Notes under the pieces: model-generated
Told to the model about the DNA's origin: nothing
The model's input: the letters and a program-made list of their open reading frames with translations, nothing else
Databases searched by the model: none
DNA from: an uncultured Arenicella sp.
GTDB lineage: Bacteria; Pseudomonadota; Gammaproteobacteria; Arenicellales; Arenicellaceae
Direction of reading: 5' to 3'
Length of the DNA stretch: 64,000 nt
Assembly: GCA_937974565.1 (NCBI GenBank)
Contig: CALJWL010000052.1
Span: forward strand, 1 to 64,000
Made by a program: the position numbers and the translations under genes
In this document: in pieces, positions 35,334-44,782 of the stretch
How positions within the stretch are numbered: the first letter of the stretch is position 1
Layout: each line of letters starts with the position of its first letter

Positions 35334-35765
35334 TTACCGCGAAAATTTCGTTGACAGCAATATCGACGAAGTGGTTTTGTTGATGCCGTCCGTATTGCCT
35401 ATTTGATCTAATACTTCGTCTAAATGCTGAGTGGATTCAGCGCTGACAATAGCCAACATGTCGTGTACGCCGTTTACTGCGTGCAACGCTCGCACGGCCG
35501 AGTTCTTTTTTAAGCACTCTATGATATGCGCCGAGGATTTTGGGTCAGAGTTGATCATCACCTGCGCTTGTATCTGTCCTCGCTCGTAGCCATCGCTGAA
35601 TTGGACAGTGTAGCCAGTGATAATGCCTCGTTTTTCTAACCGCTCTATTCGGCTGGTGATGGTAGTGCGTGACATGCCCAACGCTCGCGCTAGATTTGCT
35701 GTACTGGTTCTCGAATTGTTGCGCAGTAAGGCGATCAGCTCTTTATCTTTGCCGTCGATAATCAT
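35334..35765 (-). CDS. Lrp/AsnC family transcription regulator
   Basis: A 143-residue protein with an N-terminal helix-turn-helix (IALLRNNSRTSTANLARALGMSRTTITSRIERLEKRGII, ~9-48) and a C-terminal RAM/ligand domain (VHDMLAIVSAESTQHLDEVLDQIG). It lies divergent to the saccharopine dehydrogenase-like and glutaryl-CoA dehydrogenase genes (161 bases between starts). Lrp-type proteins often control the amino-acid pathway next door, so lysine or an intermediate is a plausible effector. Confidence 0.9.
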   Translation of the reverse strand: MIIDGKDKELIALLRNNSRTSTANLARALGMSRTTITSRIERLEKRGIITGYTVQFSDGYERGQIQAQVMINSDPKSSAHIIECLKKNSAVRALHAVNGVHDMLAIVSAESTQHLDEVLDQIGNTDGINKTTSSILLSTKFSR

Positions 35766-35926
35766 ATTGTTTTGGCGGAATCGTTCACGTCACTTTTGAC
35801 CATAATGTCTTTATTTTGGTCGTATTGACTAAACACATCAAGCAATACGATCAATTTAAGCCTACATTATAATTATAGAACGTCGTACCCTTTATCTATG
35901 AATAATGAATGTTAAAGGGCACCCAC

Positions 35927-37042
35927 GTGATCGACGTGACCATTAAACAAGTGCTACTGTTAGGCTCTGGCAAAATTGGCGCCGCCATCTGTGAACTCCT
36001 CACCTCATGCGATGATTATCATGTAACCGTGGCGGACATGAGTGCCGATAATTTAGCCAATTTAGGCTCACATAAGAATCTATCCACGTTACAGCTGGAT
36101 GTGACCAATCAAGCCAGTTTATTGGCCGCTATGAATGGCAAGTTTGCAGCACTGAGCGCCTGTCCGTTTCATATTACCAAGCATGTGGCCATTACTGCGG
36201 CTCAGTCAGGTGTGCATTATTTTGATTTGACTGAAGATGTGGCTTGTACAAAGTTAGTCAAGAGTTTGGCCGTCAATGCCACGGCCGCGTTGATGCCGCA
36301 ATGCGGGTTAGCGCCTGGGTTTATCACGATAGCCGCGTACGATCTTTGTAAAGAATTCGACGCGTTGCACAATGTGCATATGCGTGTGGGCGCATTACCT
36401 AAATACCCGTCTAATGGCCTAAAATACAACCTTACGTGGTCAACCGACGGGTTAATCAATGAGTATTGCAACCCTTGCGAAGCCATTGTTGATGGCCATG
36501 TAACGCAAGTGCCCCCGCTAGAAGAACTGGAAGAGTTTTCCTTAGACGGCATTGCCTATGAAGCGTTTAATACCTCCGGTGGCTTGGGCACTTTGTGCGA
36601 GACCTTAAAGGGCAATGTGCAAAACCTAAATTACCGAACCGTGCGCTACCCGGGCCACCGCGACATCATGAAAATGCTGCTGCACGATTTGAAATTTAAA
36701 GACAATCGGGGGCAACTCAAAGATATTTTTGAGCAGGCTTTGCCTCTGACTTTTCAAGATGTGGTGCTGGTGTTTATTAACGTGAGCGGCATCAAAAACG
36801 GTGAATTGTTTCAACAATCCTACGCCAACAAGATTTATAACGAAACCATCAACGGTAGACTGTGGAGCGCAATTCAAGTTACTACGGCCGCGGGGATTTG
36901 CGGCGTGTTAGACTTGATGGCTGAAGGCAAGCTGCCTAATAAAGGCTTTGTGCGCCAAGAAGATGTGTTGCTTAGTGATTTTATCAACAATCGTTTTGGC
37001 CAATACTATCAACGATCACAAAACTCTCAAGCTGCGGTATAA
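35927..37042 (+). CDS. Saccharopine dehydrogenase-like oxidoreductase
   Basis: About 371 residues with an N-terminal Rossmann fold (VLLLGSGKIGAAICELL) and the second-domain pattern of saccharopine reductases (QCGLAPGFITIAAYDLCKEFD, GALPKYPSNGLKYNLTWSTDGLINEYCNP, YRTVRYPGHRDIMKMLL). It probably oxidises saccharopine or a related intermediate to alpha-aminoadipate semialdehyde in lysine breakdown. The start is set at GTG 35927 because TAAAGGG lies 7 bases upstream; ATG 35909 would add six residues and overlap that site. It is followed after 9 bases by the glutaryl-CoA dehydrogenase gene. Confidence 0.85.
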   Translation: MIDVTIKQVLLLGSGKIGAAICELLTSCDDYHVTVADMSADNLANLGSHKNLSTLQLDVTNQASLLAAMNGKFAALSACPFHITKHVAITAAQSGVHYFDLTEDVACTKLVKSLAVNATAALMPQCGLAPGFITIAAYDLCKEFDALHNVHMRVGALPKYPSNGLKYNLTWSTDGLINEYCNPCEAIVDGHVTQVPPLEELEEFSLDGIAYEAFNTSGGLGTLCETLKGNVQNLNYRTVRYPGHRDIMKMLLHDLKFKDNRGQLKDIFEQALPLTFQDVVLVFINVSGIKNGELFQQSYANKIYNETINGRLWSAIQVTTAAGICGVLDLMAEGKLPNKGFVRQEDVLLSDFINNRFGQYYQRSQNSQAAV

Positions 37043-37051
37043 ATAAAACAC

Positions 37052-38239
37052 ATGACCACACAATCACACTGGGCCAAATTCGATTGGCAAGACCCGTTTC
37101 ACCTTGATCAACAATTAAGCGATGAGGAACGAATGGCGCGTGATTCGGCTCACGCCTACGCGCAAGAAAAGTTACAGCCGCGAGTGATTGACATGTTTGC
37201 CAATGAATCCGTTGACGAACGTATTTTCCGTGAAATGGGTGAACTCGGTTTGCTTGGTTCCATGTTAGACGGTTACGGCTGTGCTGGCATGACTTACACC
37301 GCCTACGGTTTGATTGCACGTGAGATAGAGCGCGTGGATTCGGGCTATCGCTCAATGATGAGCGTGCAATCAAGCCTTGTGATGTACCCCATTCATGCGT
37401 TTGGCTCACAAGACCAAAAGCAACGGTATTTGCCCAAACTTGCCAGCGGCGAATGGATTGGTTGTTTTGGGTTAACCGAGCCAGACCATGGTTCAGACCC
37501 TTCCAGCATGGCCACGCGAGCAAAGACCGTGGACGGCGGATTTTCACTGACTGGCAGCAAGATGTGGATCTCTAACTCACCCATTGCTGATGTGTTTGTG
37601 GTTTGGGGGAAAACCGATGATGGCCAAGTGCGTGGTTTTATTCTTGAGAAAAGCAACACAGGCTTGTCCACCCCTAAGATCAAAGGCAAGTTATCTTTAC
37701 GCGCCTCCATCACGGGTGAAATTGTGATGGACAATGTGTTTGTGCCTGAAGAAAACATGCTACCGAACGTTGTCGGCTTGAAAGGCCCGATGTCTTGCTT
37801 AAACAGCGCACGGCTGGGCATTGCCTGGGGCACACTCGGGGCAGCCGAAGCTTGCTGGCATTCAGCCAGGCAATACACCTTAGACCGCCAACAGTTTGGC
37901 CGGCCCCTTGCTGCAAATCAACTCATCCAGAAAAAACTGGCCGATATGCTCAGCGATATCGCGCTAGGCTTACAAGGCTGCTTGCGTGCTACTCGGTTAA
38001 AGGAACAAGGAAAATTAGCACCGGAACTCATTTCATTATTAAAACGTAATTCCTGCGGCAAAGCCTTAGAAATAGCGCGCACCGCTAGGGATATGCACGG
38101 CGGTAATGGCATATCACAAGACTTCCCGGTGATGCGACACATGATTAATCTAGAAACGGTAAATACCTACGAAGGCACTCACGACATTCACGCCCTGATA
38201 TTAGGGCGTGCGCAGACAGGCATACAGGCGTTTTATTAA
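37052..38239 (+). CDS. gcdH: Glutaryl-CoA dehydrogenase
   Basis: A 395-residue acyl-CoA dehydrogenase of the glutaryl-CoA type, oxidising and decarboxylating glutaryl-CoA to crotonyl-CoA with FAD. Diagnostic features are the N-terminal [13 protein letters not shown], the [16 protein letters not shown] flavin segment and the catalytic Glu in [20 protein letters not shown] (~374). Together with the preceding saccharopine dehydrogenase-like gene and the divergent Lrp regulator, it points to lysine degradation through aminoadipate or glutarate. The electron acceptor (ETF) genes are not in the window. Confidence 0.93.
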   Translation: MTTQSHWAKFDWQDPFHLDQQLSDEERMARDSAHAYAQEKLQPRVIDMFANESVDERIFREMGELGLLGSMLDGYGCAGMTYTAYGLIAREIERVDSGYRSMMSVQSSLVMYPIHAFGSQDQKQRYLPKLASGEWIGCFGLTEPDHGSDPSSMATRAKTVDGGFSLTGSKMWISNSPIADVFVVWGKTDDGQVRGFILEKSNTGLSTPKIKGKLSLRASITGEIVMDNVFVPEENMLPNVVGLKGPMSCLNSARLGIAWGTLGAAEACWHSARQYTLDRQQFGRPLAANQLIQKKLADMLSDIALGLQGCLRATRLKEQGKLAPELISLLKRNSCGKALEIARTARDMHGGNGISQDFPVMRHMINLETVNTYEGTHDIHALILGRAQTGIQAFY

Positions 38240-38243
38240 ACGT

Positions 38244-38273
38244 TTTACAGCACTAAGGTTTACAGCACTAAAG
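38244..38273. repeat. Tandem 15-base duplication
   Basis: TTTACAGCACTAAGG is followed directly by TTTACAGCACTAAAG, one base different, five bases after the gcdH stop. A short AAGAC/GTCTT hairpin follows (38271-38275, 38286-38290). It looks like a recent slippage duplication in the 3' untranslated region. Confidence 0.8.
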
Positions 38274-38302
38274 ACGCCTTCCGCATGTCTTAGGGGGCAC
38301 CA

Positions 38303-38962
38303 CTAACCTTCGTTCAGCTTGTTGCCTTTATCCTTGCATCTAAAAAAATGAATCGTATAAGTGTTGGCATCGAAGGTGCCAGACTGGTTGGCTAAGCTTT
38401 CGGCGGTTTTCACAAAACAAATATCACCATTGGATGAGCCATTGTTAACGTATTGATCGCCGTACTGATTTTTGTAGCTGTTAGTTCGCTTACGCCGTTG
38501 GTATTGCCTGCGACTATTAAAACTGCGGCTAAAACGAGCCAGATTGTCTGGGTTGGCGTCGGCGTAGCGAACAGCTTCTTGTTGTGCGAATTTAATGATG
38601 GACGAATAGCTGAAAACCACATTCGGGCTCAGGCTATTCACCGTGTTTTGCCCAAGGGCATTGGATTCAGCCCTATCAGCGCTCGTGCCGGTTACCTCTT
38701 GACTCTCTGTAGAGTCAGAGTCATTTTCACCCGGGGCTGGGCTTGCTACGTTTAAACTGCTTGATTGTGACGTCTCTTCTTTCGCTTCATTGTTCGAATA
38801 ATTTAAGCTCTGTTTGAAGACGTCTTCTTCCTCTTCTTTTTGCAAAATCACATTCAGCCTAAAACCTTGTTCTGAAAACGGCACCTCCCAACGCGGTATA
38901 TTGGGAAAGGTTGCCAACAACAACAGATGAAGTAGCAAGGCGGCCATGCCTGCTTTTTGCAT
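38303..38962 (-). CDS. Single-span exported or TonB-like protein
   Basis: About 219 residues with one N-terminal membrane segment (MAALLLHLLLLATF). A Glu/Ser/Asn-rich low-complexity linker follows (~45-120), then a small C-terminal domain with two cysteines (GDICFVKTA, FFRCKDK). The N-terminus and linker recall TonB-type energy transducers, but the conserved TonB C-terminal motif is not recognisable. Start uncertain: ATG 38962 chosen, TTG 38998 possible. Function unknown. Confidence 0.65.
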   Translation of the reverse strand: MQKAGMAALLLHLLLLATFPNIPRWEVPFSEQGFRLNVILQKEEEEDVFKQSLNYSNNEAKEETSQSSSLNVASPAPGENDSDSTESQEVTGTSADRAESNALGQNTVNSLSPNVVFSYSSIIKFAQQEAVRYADANPDNLARFSRSFNSRRQYQRRKRTNSYKNQYGDQYVNNGSSNGDICFVKTAESLANQSGTFDANTYTIHFFRCKDKGNKLNEG

Positions 38963-39215
38963 CGCGCTTAGCGCTGACTGATTGGGTGAGGTTATCAATG
39001 TGTCTGGTTCTATTGCATTGTGTGCCGTTTGCTATCTGCAAAGCATCCATAACCATATCGGAACTTCCATCAAGCTGGTTAAGCCCTGCCTGTCAGTTGA
39101 TCGAACAACATGAGCCTTTATGATCTACAAAAGACCTTACTTATTCAGTAACCATTACGAAAATAAACCACTGAAAAACCACGATGTGAGTAACGATAAA
39201 CAACCTTCACAGCAA

Positions 39216-39599
39216 TTAACCCGCCTTATCATTGTCAATGCTGTCGTAAAATAAAAAGTAACTCAGCGCAATCATGCAAAGGTTCGTGGTCACTGGGTTA
39301 AATGCCTCGATAAGGATGTATGACAACATAATTGCCGAAAAACAAAGCAAACCTAACAGCACCGCCATGTTAAGCAACAATAAACCTCTGTGCTGGTAAA
39401 AAACGATCAGTATTATACCGAAGATCACTTCGCCCACACCTGCACCGCGCGTTATTAAATTAGACACGTGGTCGGAAAACCCCATGCTGCCTGTTAATGC
39501 CTTCTCTAGTGGCGCAACAGTTAAAAGCTTGGGCGCAATCCCCTGATATACCCAGCTAAACCCAAGTGTGTAACGGGCCACCTGGGTTGGCGTAATCAT
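39216..39599 (-). CDS. DoxX-like membrane protein
   Basis: A 127-residue protein with four hydrophobic helices. The start RYTLGFSWVYQGIAPKLLTVAPLE and the following RGAGVGEVIFGIILIV match the DoxX-like family. Members are quinone- or redox-associated membrane proteins whose role is not settled. It is 25 bases behind the small gene at 39625-39876 on the same strand. Confidence 0.75.
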   Translation of the reverse strand: MITPTQVARYTLGFSWVYQGIAPKLLTVAPLEKALTGSMGFSDHVSNLITRGAGVGEVIFGIILIVFYQHRGLLLLNMAVLLGLLCFSAIMLSYILIEAFNPVTTNLCMIALSYFLFYDSIDNDKAG

Positions 39600-39624
39600 A
39601 AGTTTGTCAAAACCGTTGATGTGG

Positions 39625-39876
39625 TTATTTTGCTAACACTTTCTTTACCACGGCGGCCGCATTTTCTGTTGCCTCAGGCGTCACTTCAACACTGGCAAGG
39701 TTGGCTAAAATAAATTCTCTGTCCATGTCTTCAATGGGCGTTCTGGTTTTTTCTGCCAGCAATTTCAATTGCCGTTGAATAACCATGGTGAGTGAGATAG
39801 TGATCTTCAACTGTTTGTCTATACTGAACTGAGACAATAGAGCTTCATCGTGTAATTTTTCCAGTTGTTCTTTCAT
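39625..39876 (-). CDS. Small helical protein, unknown function
   Basis: An 83-residue cytoplasmic protein of predicted long amphipathic helices (MKEQLEKLHDEALLSQFSIDKQLKITISLTMVI...), with no cysteines and no membrane segment. The QFSIDKQLKITISL stretch resembles a dimerising ribbon or coiled coil. Not recognised. It precedes the DoxX-like gene in what looks like a two-gene unit. Confidence 0.65.
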   Translation of the reverse strand: MKEQLEKLHDEALLSQFSIDKQLKITISLTMVIQRQLKLLAEKTRTPIEDMDREFILANLASVEVTPEATENAAAVVKKVLAK

Positions 39877-39970
39877 AGGTGCTGCTCTGCTTTGATTGGA
39901 TCGCCAAGCGCTGATAGCACCGATGACCTGAATTCTTATTTTCTGAGACGTTAGGCCATTCTACCGTGCT

Positions 39971-40522
39971 TTACGGCAGCTTGATAGAACGCCAGTTTTG
40001 ACTATCACGCTTTTGCAGTCTGACAGAACGAACCTCGCCATTAATCTCAACGTTGATGTGATTGGTCTGGCTTGGCCATAAATCGTGTAGTGCGGTGTGC
40101 TTAACGTTTAAGGTGTTGGTCAATGGGATGGCCGTTTCTTGGTATACCCATAAAAATTTATTATCCGTTTCAAAGCCCACTAACTCGAGTGCCAGCGGCT
40201 GATGAGCTTCGTCGGCCAATTGAAAGTGTGCCTCTACATAGGCTGCAAATGCCGCTTGTGAGCGTTCATCTTGCAGTAAATTACCGCTAAGATTCAGTTT
40301 TTGAGTATCGTAGAGTTGTGAAAAAATATGCTCAGCGTCGTGAACCAAAAAACGATGCGATACTTCCAGGTGGTTGGAGTTGCTGTTAAACAGCAGCGTT
40401 ATATACGCTTCTTTTTGTTGATGCGCTTGCAATGAGAACGCCACAAACGAACTGAAGACGAACAACACGGCGTTGCGAACAACGAGCCGTATAGAAGAGC
40501 AATAAACAAACGTTAGAGTCAT
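39971..40522 (-). CDS. DUF6702-type exported protein
   Basis: About 183 residues with a signal peptide (LFVFSSFVAFSLQAHQ). The mature part (QQKEAYITLLFNSNSNHLEVSHRFLVHDAEHIFSQLYD ... QTNHINVEINGEVRSVRLQKRDSQNWRSIKLP) matches the DUF6702 pattern, in which a small periplasmic protein is encoded next to an M1 peptidase. That is exactly the neighbour here. The start is ATG 40522; a TTG at 40528 is two codons upstream. Function unknown; likely a partner of the peptidase. Confidence 0.75.
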   Translation of the reverse strand: MTLTFVYCSSIRLVVRNAVLFVFSSFVAFSLQAHQQKEAYITLLFNSNSNHLEVSHRFLVHDAEHIFSQLYDTQKLNLSGNLLQDERSQAAFAAYVEAHFQLADEAHQPLALELVGFETDNKFLWVYQETAIPLTNTLNVKHTALHDLWPSQTNHINVEINGEVRSVRLQKRDSQNWRSIKLP

Positions 40523-40549
40523 AAGCAAAATTTATTAGGCGGCGCCGTT

Positions 40550-40581
40550 TAGGCACTCGAAACCAAGGCTTCGAGTGCCTA
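40550..40581. repeat. Strong intercistronic hairpin
   Basis: Perfect 12-bp stem TAGGCACTCGAA/TTCGAGTGCCTA with an 8-base loop, between the M1 peptidase stop and the DUF6702-type start. No T-run follows on the minus strand, so it more likely protects the upstream message or attenuates the small gene than terminates fully. Confidence 0.75.
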
Positions 40582-40599
40582 ATATTTCAATACGATGCC

Positions 40600-43047
40600 T
40601 TACTTTTTGTGTTGTTTCTCTTTAGGCTCTTTGATTTCTTTGGTGAAATCGTGCATTAGGTCCTTGTAGACCCGACCTTTACGTTTCTCTTTCTTAAACG
40701 CTTCGATTCGTGATGGAATGATTTGGCGCGGATAATGATTGTTGTTCACATTCACGTCAGCGGTTTCCCAACCGGCATCCACCACAACGGATTTTAATAC
40801 CTTATCTTTGTCGGTAACCAATAACTTGCTTACCTTTTTAGGCGAACGGCGCCAAATTTCAGCAGGCAACACCAACTCTTGCGTTTTACCATCGGTGTAG
40901 GTCAGTTCTAATAAAATTGGCATCACCAAACCACCAATATTAGAGAAGTTCATCACGTAATAATTTTGATCTTCTTTAACCGCTCGCTCTAGAGCCTCGC
41001 GTTCACGTGGGTCTAAGTCTTCAAGCATTTGAGTGTATTTATTACGATCCGTATTGGTCGGCGTAAAGCGGTCGTGTTTGTCGTAGAAATCTTTAATGTC
41101 TTTATTAAGGTCAACCCACAACTTACGGCCTTCCTGTTGATTGCGCTCAACGAACAGAGAACTCGGCTCGTCAGCCTCTTCCTGTCTGCGGCGTTTTAAG
41201 TCGACATCAGGGTTCAGTGTATCCAAACGCAGTTGATACACTTCGTCTATGGAAATATCAACGTGGTCAGTGGTGTAAAACCAGCCTCGCCAGAACCAAT
41301 CTAAGTCAACACCTGAAGCTTCTTCCATGGTGCGAAAAAAATCAGAGGGGGTAGGCCGTTTGCCTTGCCAGCGCACTGAATATTCTTTGAACGCAAAGTC
41401 AAATAAATCTCGCCCAAGAATCACCTCACGCAATATATTGAGTGCGGCCGCTGGTTTGGTGTAAGCGTTAGGACCAAGCTTCAACACACTGTCTGACTGC
41501 GTCATGATAGGCACTTGAACATTGGATTTCATATAAGACACGATGTCGCGAGGCTCCACACCCCATGGAATATCTGGGTCCCACTCGCGGCCGGCCACAC
41601 CATCTAAAAAACTATTAAGGCCTTCGTCCATCCAAGTCCATTGTCGTTCATCAGAATTCACAATCATTGGGAAGTAAATGTGGCCTATTTCGTGAATCAC
41701 CACGCCAAGTAAAAACCGTTTCTCCGCCAAGGTGTACGTACGACTGCCGTCTTTTTGTAATTTGGTGCGTGGTCCATTAAAGGTAATCATGGGGTATTCC
41801 ATGCCACCAACCGGGCCGTTAACACTGATCGAAACAGGGTATGGGTAATCAAAGGTGTAACGAGAATAAACCTCCATTGCGTGAATTACCGACTCGGTGG
41901 AATACTTACGCCACAACTCCCCTCCCTCTTTTGGGAAGTAAGACATCGCCATTACCAATGGTTGCACATCCCCCCCTTGCTGATAGCCTTTGGCATCCCA
42001 CATAAACTTGCGCGATGAAGCCCACGCAAAATCGCGTACGTTCTCTGCCATAAAGTGCCAAGTCTTACTTTTTTTAGTTCCTTGCGCTTCATTGGCCAAC
42101 GCTTCGGCGGCGGTAACGACAAAAACAGGGAGCTTTGCCGTTTCAGCCTTTTTTAACCGATCGCGCTGTATTTTTGTTAATACCTCATCGGCGTTTTGCA
42201 ATACCCCCGTCGACGCCACAATATGATCCGCAGGCACGGTCATTTTCACATCATAATCACCAAACTCTAATGTGAATTCGCCGCGCCCTAAAAATTCTTT
42301 GTTATGCCATGCTTCATAATCAGAATAAGCTGCAACGCGTGGAAACCACTGCGCTAACAGAAAAATATCATTGCCGCCCTTGCGTACATCATCTGGGAAA
42401 TGTTCATACCCAGAACGAGCCACCACCGCATTTTCTTCCAAAATGTTGTAAGCGTAATCAAGGCTATACACGAAAGATTCTCCGCTTTCCAACGGCGTTG
42501 GCAGATCAATCCTCATCTGCGCACCATTAATAATAAACTCAAGCGGCTGATTCTGCTCATCCACGATATTGCTTAACTGATAACCAATCTCCACATCATC
42601 ATAGAACTGATTACGGCGCAACTCAGCCATACTAATGCGTGCTGGCTTATTGCCGTCTGGCAAGGATGTTTTGGGGCCACGCCGGCCAATGCCGCCAAAT
42701 GCAGCAGAACGTTCTGCCACCGAATCTGCTTTAAAACGGTTTTGCTCAAGCTGTATCCATAAATACTTCAACCGGTATGGCGAATTATTTGTGTAGGTGA
42801 CTGTTTGTTTCCCAAAAAGGCGACGCTTATCTTCGTCTAGCTCAATGTCAATTTGATAATCGACTTGTTGTTGCCAATAATTTCTTCCGGGTTCACCGGC
42901 GGCATTACGATAGTCATTAGGCGTTGGTAAGACTTCTTCAAGTTGGCGAAATTTGTCTTTAAAATCGCCTTTGGTTTGTTCAATGGCGGCATAACTGCTG
43001 CTGGTCAGCACCAACAACAGAAGGGTTACACAAAGTCGATTGGTCAT
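40600..43047 (-). CDS. M1 family metallopeptidase
   Basis: An 815-residue exported zinc aminopeptidase-like enzyme with a signal peptide (LCVTLLLLVLTSSSYA). The zinc site is HEIGH (452-456) with the third ligand Glu 475 in WMDEGLN, the normal HExxH-x18-E spacing. The exopeptidase motif is GGMEYP (~410) instead of GAMEN. The N-terminal beta domain and a long C-terminal extension rich in charged residues complete it. It degrades peptides in the periplasm or outside. It is encoded together with the DUF6702-type protein. Confidence 0.9.
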   Translation of the reverse strand: MTNRLCVTLLLLVLTSSSYAAIEQTKGDFKDKFRQLEEVLPTPNDYRNAAGEPGRNYWQQQVDYQIDIELDEDKRRLFGKQTVTYTNNSPYRLKYLWIQLEQNRFKADSVAERSAAFGGIGRRGPKTSLPDGNKPARISMAELRRNQFYDDVEIGYQLSNIVDEQNQPLEFIINGAQMRIDLPTPLESGESFVYSLDYAYNILEENAVVARSGYEHFPDDVRKGGNDIFLLAQWFPRVAAYSDYEAWHNKEFLGRGEFTLEFGDYDVKMTVPADHIVASTGVLQNADEVLTKIQRDRLKKAETAKLPVFVVTAAEALANEAQGTKKSKTWHFMAENVRDFAWASSRKFMWDAKGYQQGGDVQPLVMAMSYFPKEGGELWRKYSTESVIHAMEVYSRYTFDYPYPVSISVNGPVGGMEYPMITFNGPRTKLQKDGSRTYTLAEKRFLLGVVIHEIGHIYFPMIVNSDERQWTWMDEGLNSFLDGVAGREWDPDIPWGVEPRDIVSYMKSNVQVPIMTQSDSVLKLGPNAYTKPAAALNILREVILGRDLFDFAFKEYSVRWQGKRPTPSDFFRTMEEASGVDLDWFWRGWFYTTDHVDISIDEVYQLRLDTLNPDVDLKRRRQEEADEPSSLFVERNQQEGRKLWVDLNKDIKDFYDKHDRFTPTNTDRNKYTQMLEDLDPREREALERAVKEDQNYYVMNFSNIGGLVMPILLELTYTDGKTQELVLPAEIWRRSPKKVSKLLVTDKDKVLKSVVVDAGWETADVNVNNNHYPRQIIPSRIEAFKKEKRKGRVYKDLMHDFTKEIKEPKEKQHKK

Positions 43048-43250
43048 AATAGGGTCCTATGCATTTTACGCCGCGCTTGTTTATGAAAGCTAAGCTCTAA
43101 TAATTGAATCGGAATGTCACTAACCGTGGACGACTTCTCGTGAAATGTAAATCGCCCGCACAATTTCAATTGTACGACACTCTAGAGTTGCTATATCAAC
43201 TAAATTTGATCACCGCCTTCATAATGGATTTTTTCTCTATAACCCGCACT

Positions 43251-44021
43251 TCAAAATTGCAAATGCTTTACCGTAAGTGAATTATTGATAAGCTGTTTTA
43301 GGCTATCAATACCTACTTCAACGTGCCTCATGGCAAAATTTTCGGTGACTTTAGCGTCGCTGGAATCGGTCTTTACACCACAAGGGGTCATGGGTACATC
43401 GCTGACCAGTAACAGCGCCCCTGCTGGAAACTTATTTTTAAACGCCGCCGAGAACAGCGTGGCCGTTTCCATATCAATCGCCATTGACCGAGTTGCTCGC
43501 AAGTACTTTTTAAAAATTTTGTCATGCTCCCATACGCGCCTATTTGTGGTGTACACCGTTCCGGTCCAGTAATCGCATTCGTAATCACGAATGGTGGTAC
43601 TAATGGCTTTTTGCAAGGCAAACGCCGGCAGTGCAGGCACTTCACTCAGCATATAGTCGTTACTGGTACCTTCACCACGAATGGCCGCGATAGGTAAAAT
43701 AAAGTCGCCAATCGTGTTTTTCTTTTTAAGGCCACCACATTTTCCTAAAAATAAAACCGCTTCGGGTTTTACCGCCATTAGTAAGTCACAAATGGTGGCC
43801 GTATTAGGTGAGCCCATGCCAAAGTTGATCATGGTAATGCCATCAGCCGTAGCCGCAGGCATGGGTTTATCTCTGCCCACAATCTTGGCCCCGGTTTTTT
43901 TAGAAAACAGGTCCAAATAACCACTGAAATTAGTCAATAAAATATAGTCTCCGAATTGATCTAACTCCATACCGGTATAACGCGGCAACCAGTTACGGAC
44001 AATTTCTTTTTTCGTCTTCAT
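43251..44021 (-). CDS. amn: AMP nucleosidase, short form
   Basis: A 256-residue phosphorylase-fold protein matching the catalytic part of AMP nucleosidase, which splits AMP to adenine and ribose 5-phosphate. Motifs: NFGMGSPNTATICDLL, VLFLGKCGGLKKKNTIGDFILPIAAIRGEGTSNDY, and the purine/ribose segment AIDMETATLFSAAF with LLVSDVPMTPCGVKT. It lacks the N-terminal regulatory domain of the ~480-residue E. coli enzyme, as in the short forms of other bacteria. The start is ATG 44021, with AAGGAG at a 7-base distance. Confidence 0.88.
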   Translation of the reverse strand: MKTKKEIVRNWLPRYTGMELDQFGDYILLTNFSGYLDLFSKKTGAKIVGRDKPMPAATADGITMINFGMGSPNTATICDLLMAVKPEAVLFLGKCGGLKKKNTIGDFILPIAAIRGEGTSNDYMLSEVPALPAFALQKAISTTIRDYECDYWTGTVYTTNRRVWEHDKIFKKYLRATRSMAIDMETATLFSAAFKNKFPAGALLLVSDVPMTPCGVKTDSSDAKVTENFAMRHVEVGIDSLKQLINNSLTVKHLQF

Positions 44022-44212
44022 AATTATCTCCTTCAAATTCGAACAAGTATAACCGACTTTATTTTACAAAAGTTCGACGAAAGCTGGGGTTACTATAAAT
44101 GTTCATCTCAAAAAAGTTTGACTTCATTTCCCAGGCTTAAACCATTGCTGCGCCCCTTACCATTAAGACACTACCCCTCACGGAAATTGCAATGACACCC
44201 AAAGGCTCTGAT

Positions 44213-44365
44213 TCAAAAAAGAGTGTATATAAATGGCGCAACGGCTGACCCTTGAGCGAATACCAGCAAAGCTCCAAATAAAACCAATACTAAAATTATC
44301 GGCAATAGCCAGTATTTTTTACGCACTTTCATGAATGCGTATAAATCGGAAAATAACTCAAACAT
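44213..44365 (-). CDS. DUF5989-type 50-aa membrane protein
   Basis: A 50-residue protein starting MFELFSDLYAFMKVRKKYW, with one membrane helix (LLPIILVLVLFGALLVF), ending AQGSAVAPFIYTLF. This ending and the RKK-x-W-LLP start are the hallmark of the DUF5989 family, which usually follows a carbamoyltransferase and an SxtJ-type protein, as here. It is one base behind the SxtJ-type stop. Short enough to be missed by automatic annotation; the third gene of the module. Function unknown. Confidence 0.85.
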   Translation of the reverse strand: MFELFSDLYAFMKVRKKYWLLPIILVLVLFGALLVFAQGSAVAPFIYTLF

Positions 44366-44366
44366 A

Positions 44367-44780
44367 CTAAAACGGGTTCTCTAAAGAAGACTTATTAAGT
44401 GGTGTTTTACGCTCTATTCGATAACTGGTAGGCGGCTCTGTACTTTGAGCAAACGCGCCACGAGCTAACGGATCATATCGAACTAACTTAAGCGCCAAAC
44501 CAATCGGAATGAATAACAACAGATACACAACAAACAAAATAATATGCGTATTCACAATCGCCAATACGTCCGCAAACTTCATCCATACACTCAATACTGG
44601 TGCCAATAGTTGAGGGCTCAACGTCGCCATAAGCATAAACACAGCGGCCAAACACCACGCATAGATCGAGTTTATCCATGCATAAAAATAAGGTAACAAT
44701 AATCCAAAAACAAGGACTATAAAAATTGCCATCGTAATGCCAAATTGCCTTAGCTCACGTTTTTCAACACACGTTTTCAT
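44367..44780 (-). CDS. SxtJ-type membrane protein
   Basis: About 137 residues with four hydrophobic segments (about 17-33, 38-60, 65-85 and 88-105) and the family end segment LKLVRYDPLARGAF. SxtJ-type proteins accompany carbamoyltransferases in toxin, polysaccharide and unknown clusters. The start is ATG 44780, two bases after the carbamoyltransferase stop, so the genes are coupled. The role is not established; a membrane anchor or transport partner for the transferase is possible. Confidence 0.8.
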   Translation of the reverse strand: MKTCVEKRELRQFGITMAIFIVLVFGLLLPYFYAWINSIYAWCLAAVFMLMATLSPQLLAPVLSVWMKFADVLAIVNTHIILFVVYLLLFIPIGLALKLVRYDPLARGAFAQSTEPPTSYRIERKTPLNKSSLENPF

Positions 44781-44782
44781 GC

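Noticed and set aside
44037-44212. Possible further small gene between the DUF5989-type gene and AMP nucleosidase
   Set aside because: No open frame with a plausible start and ribosome binding site on either strand.
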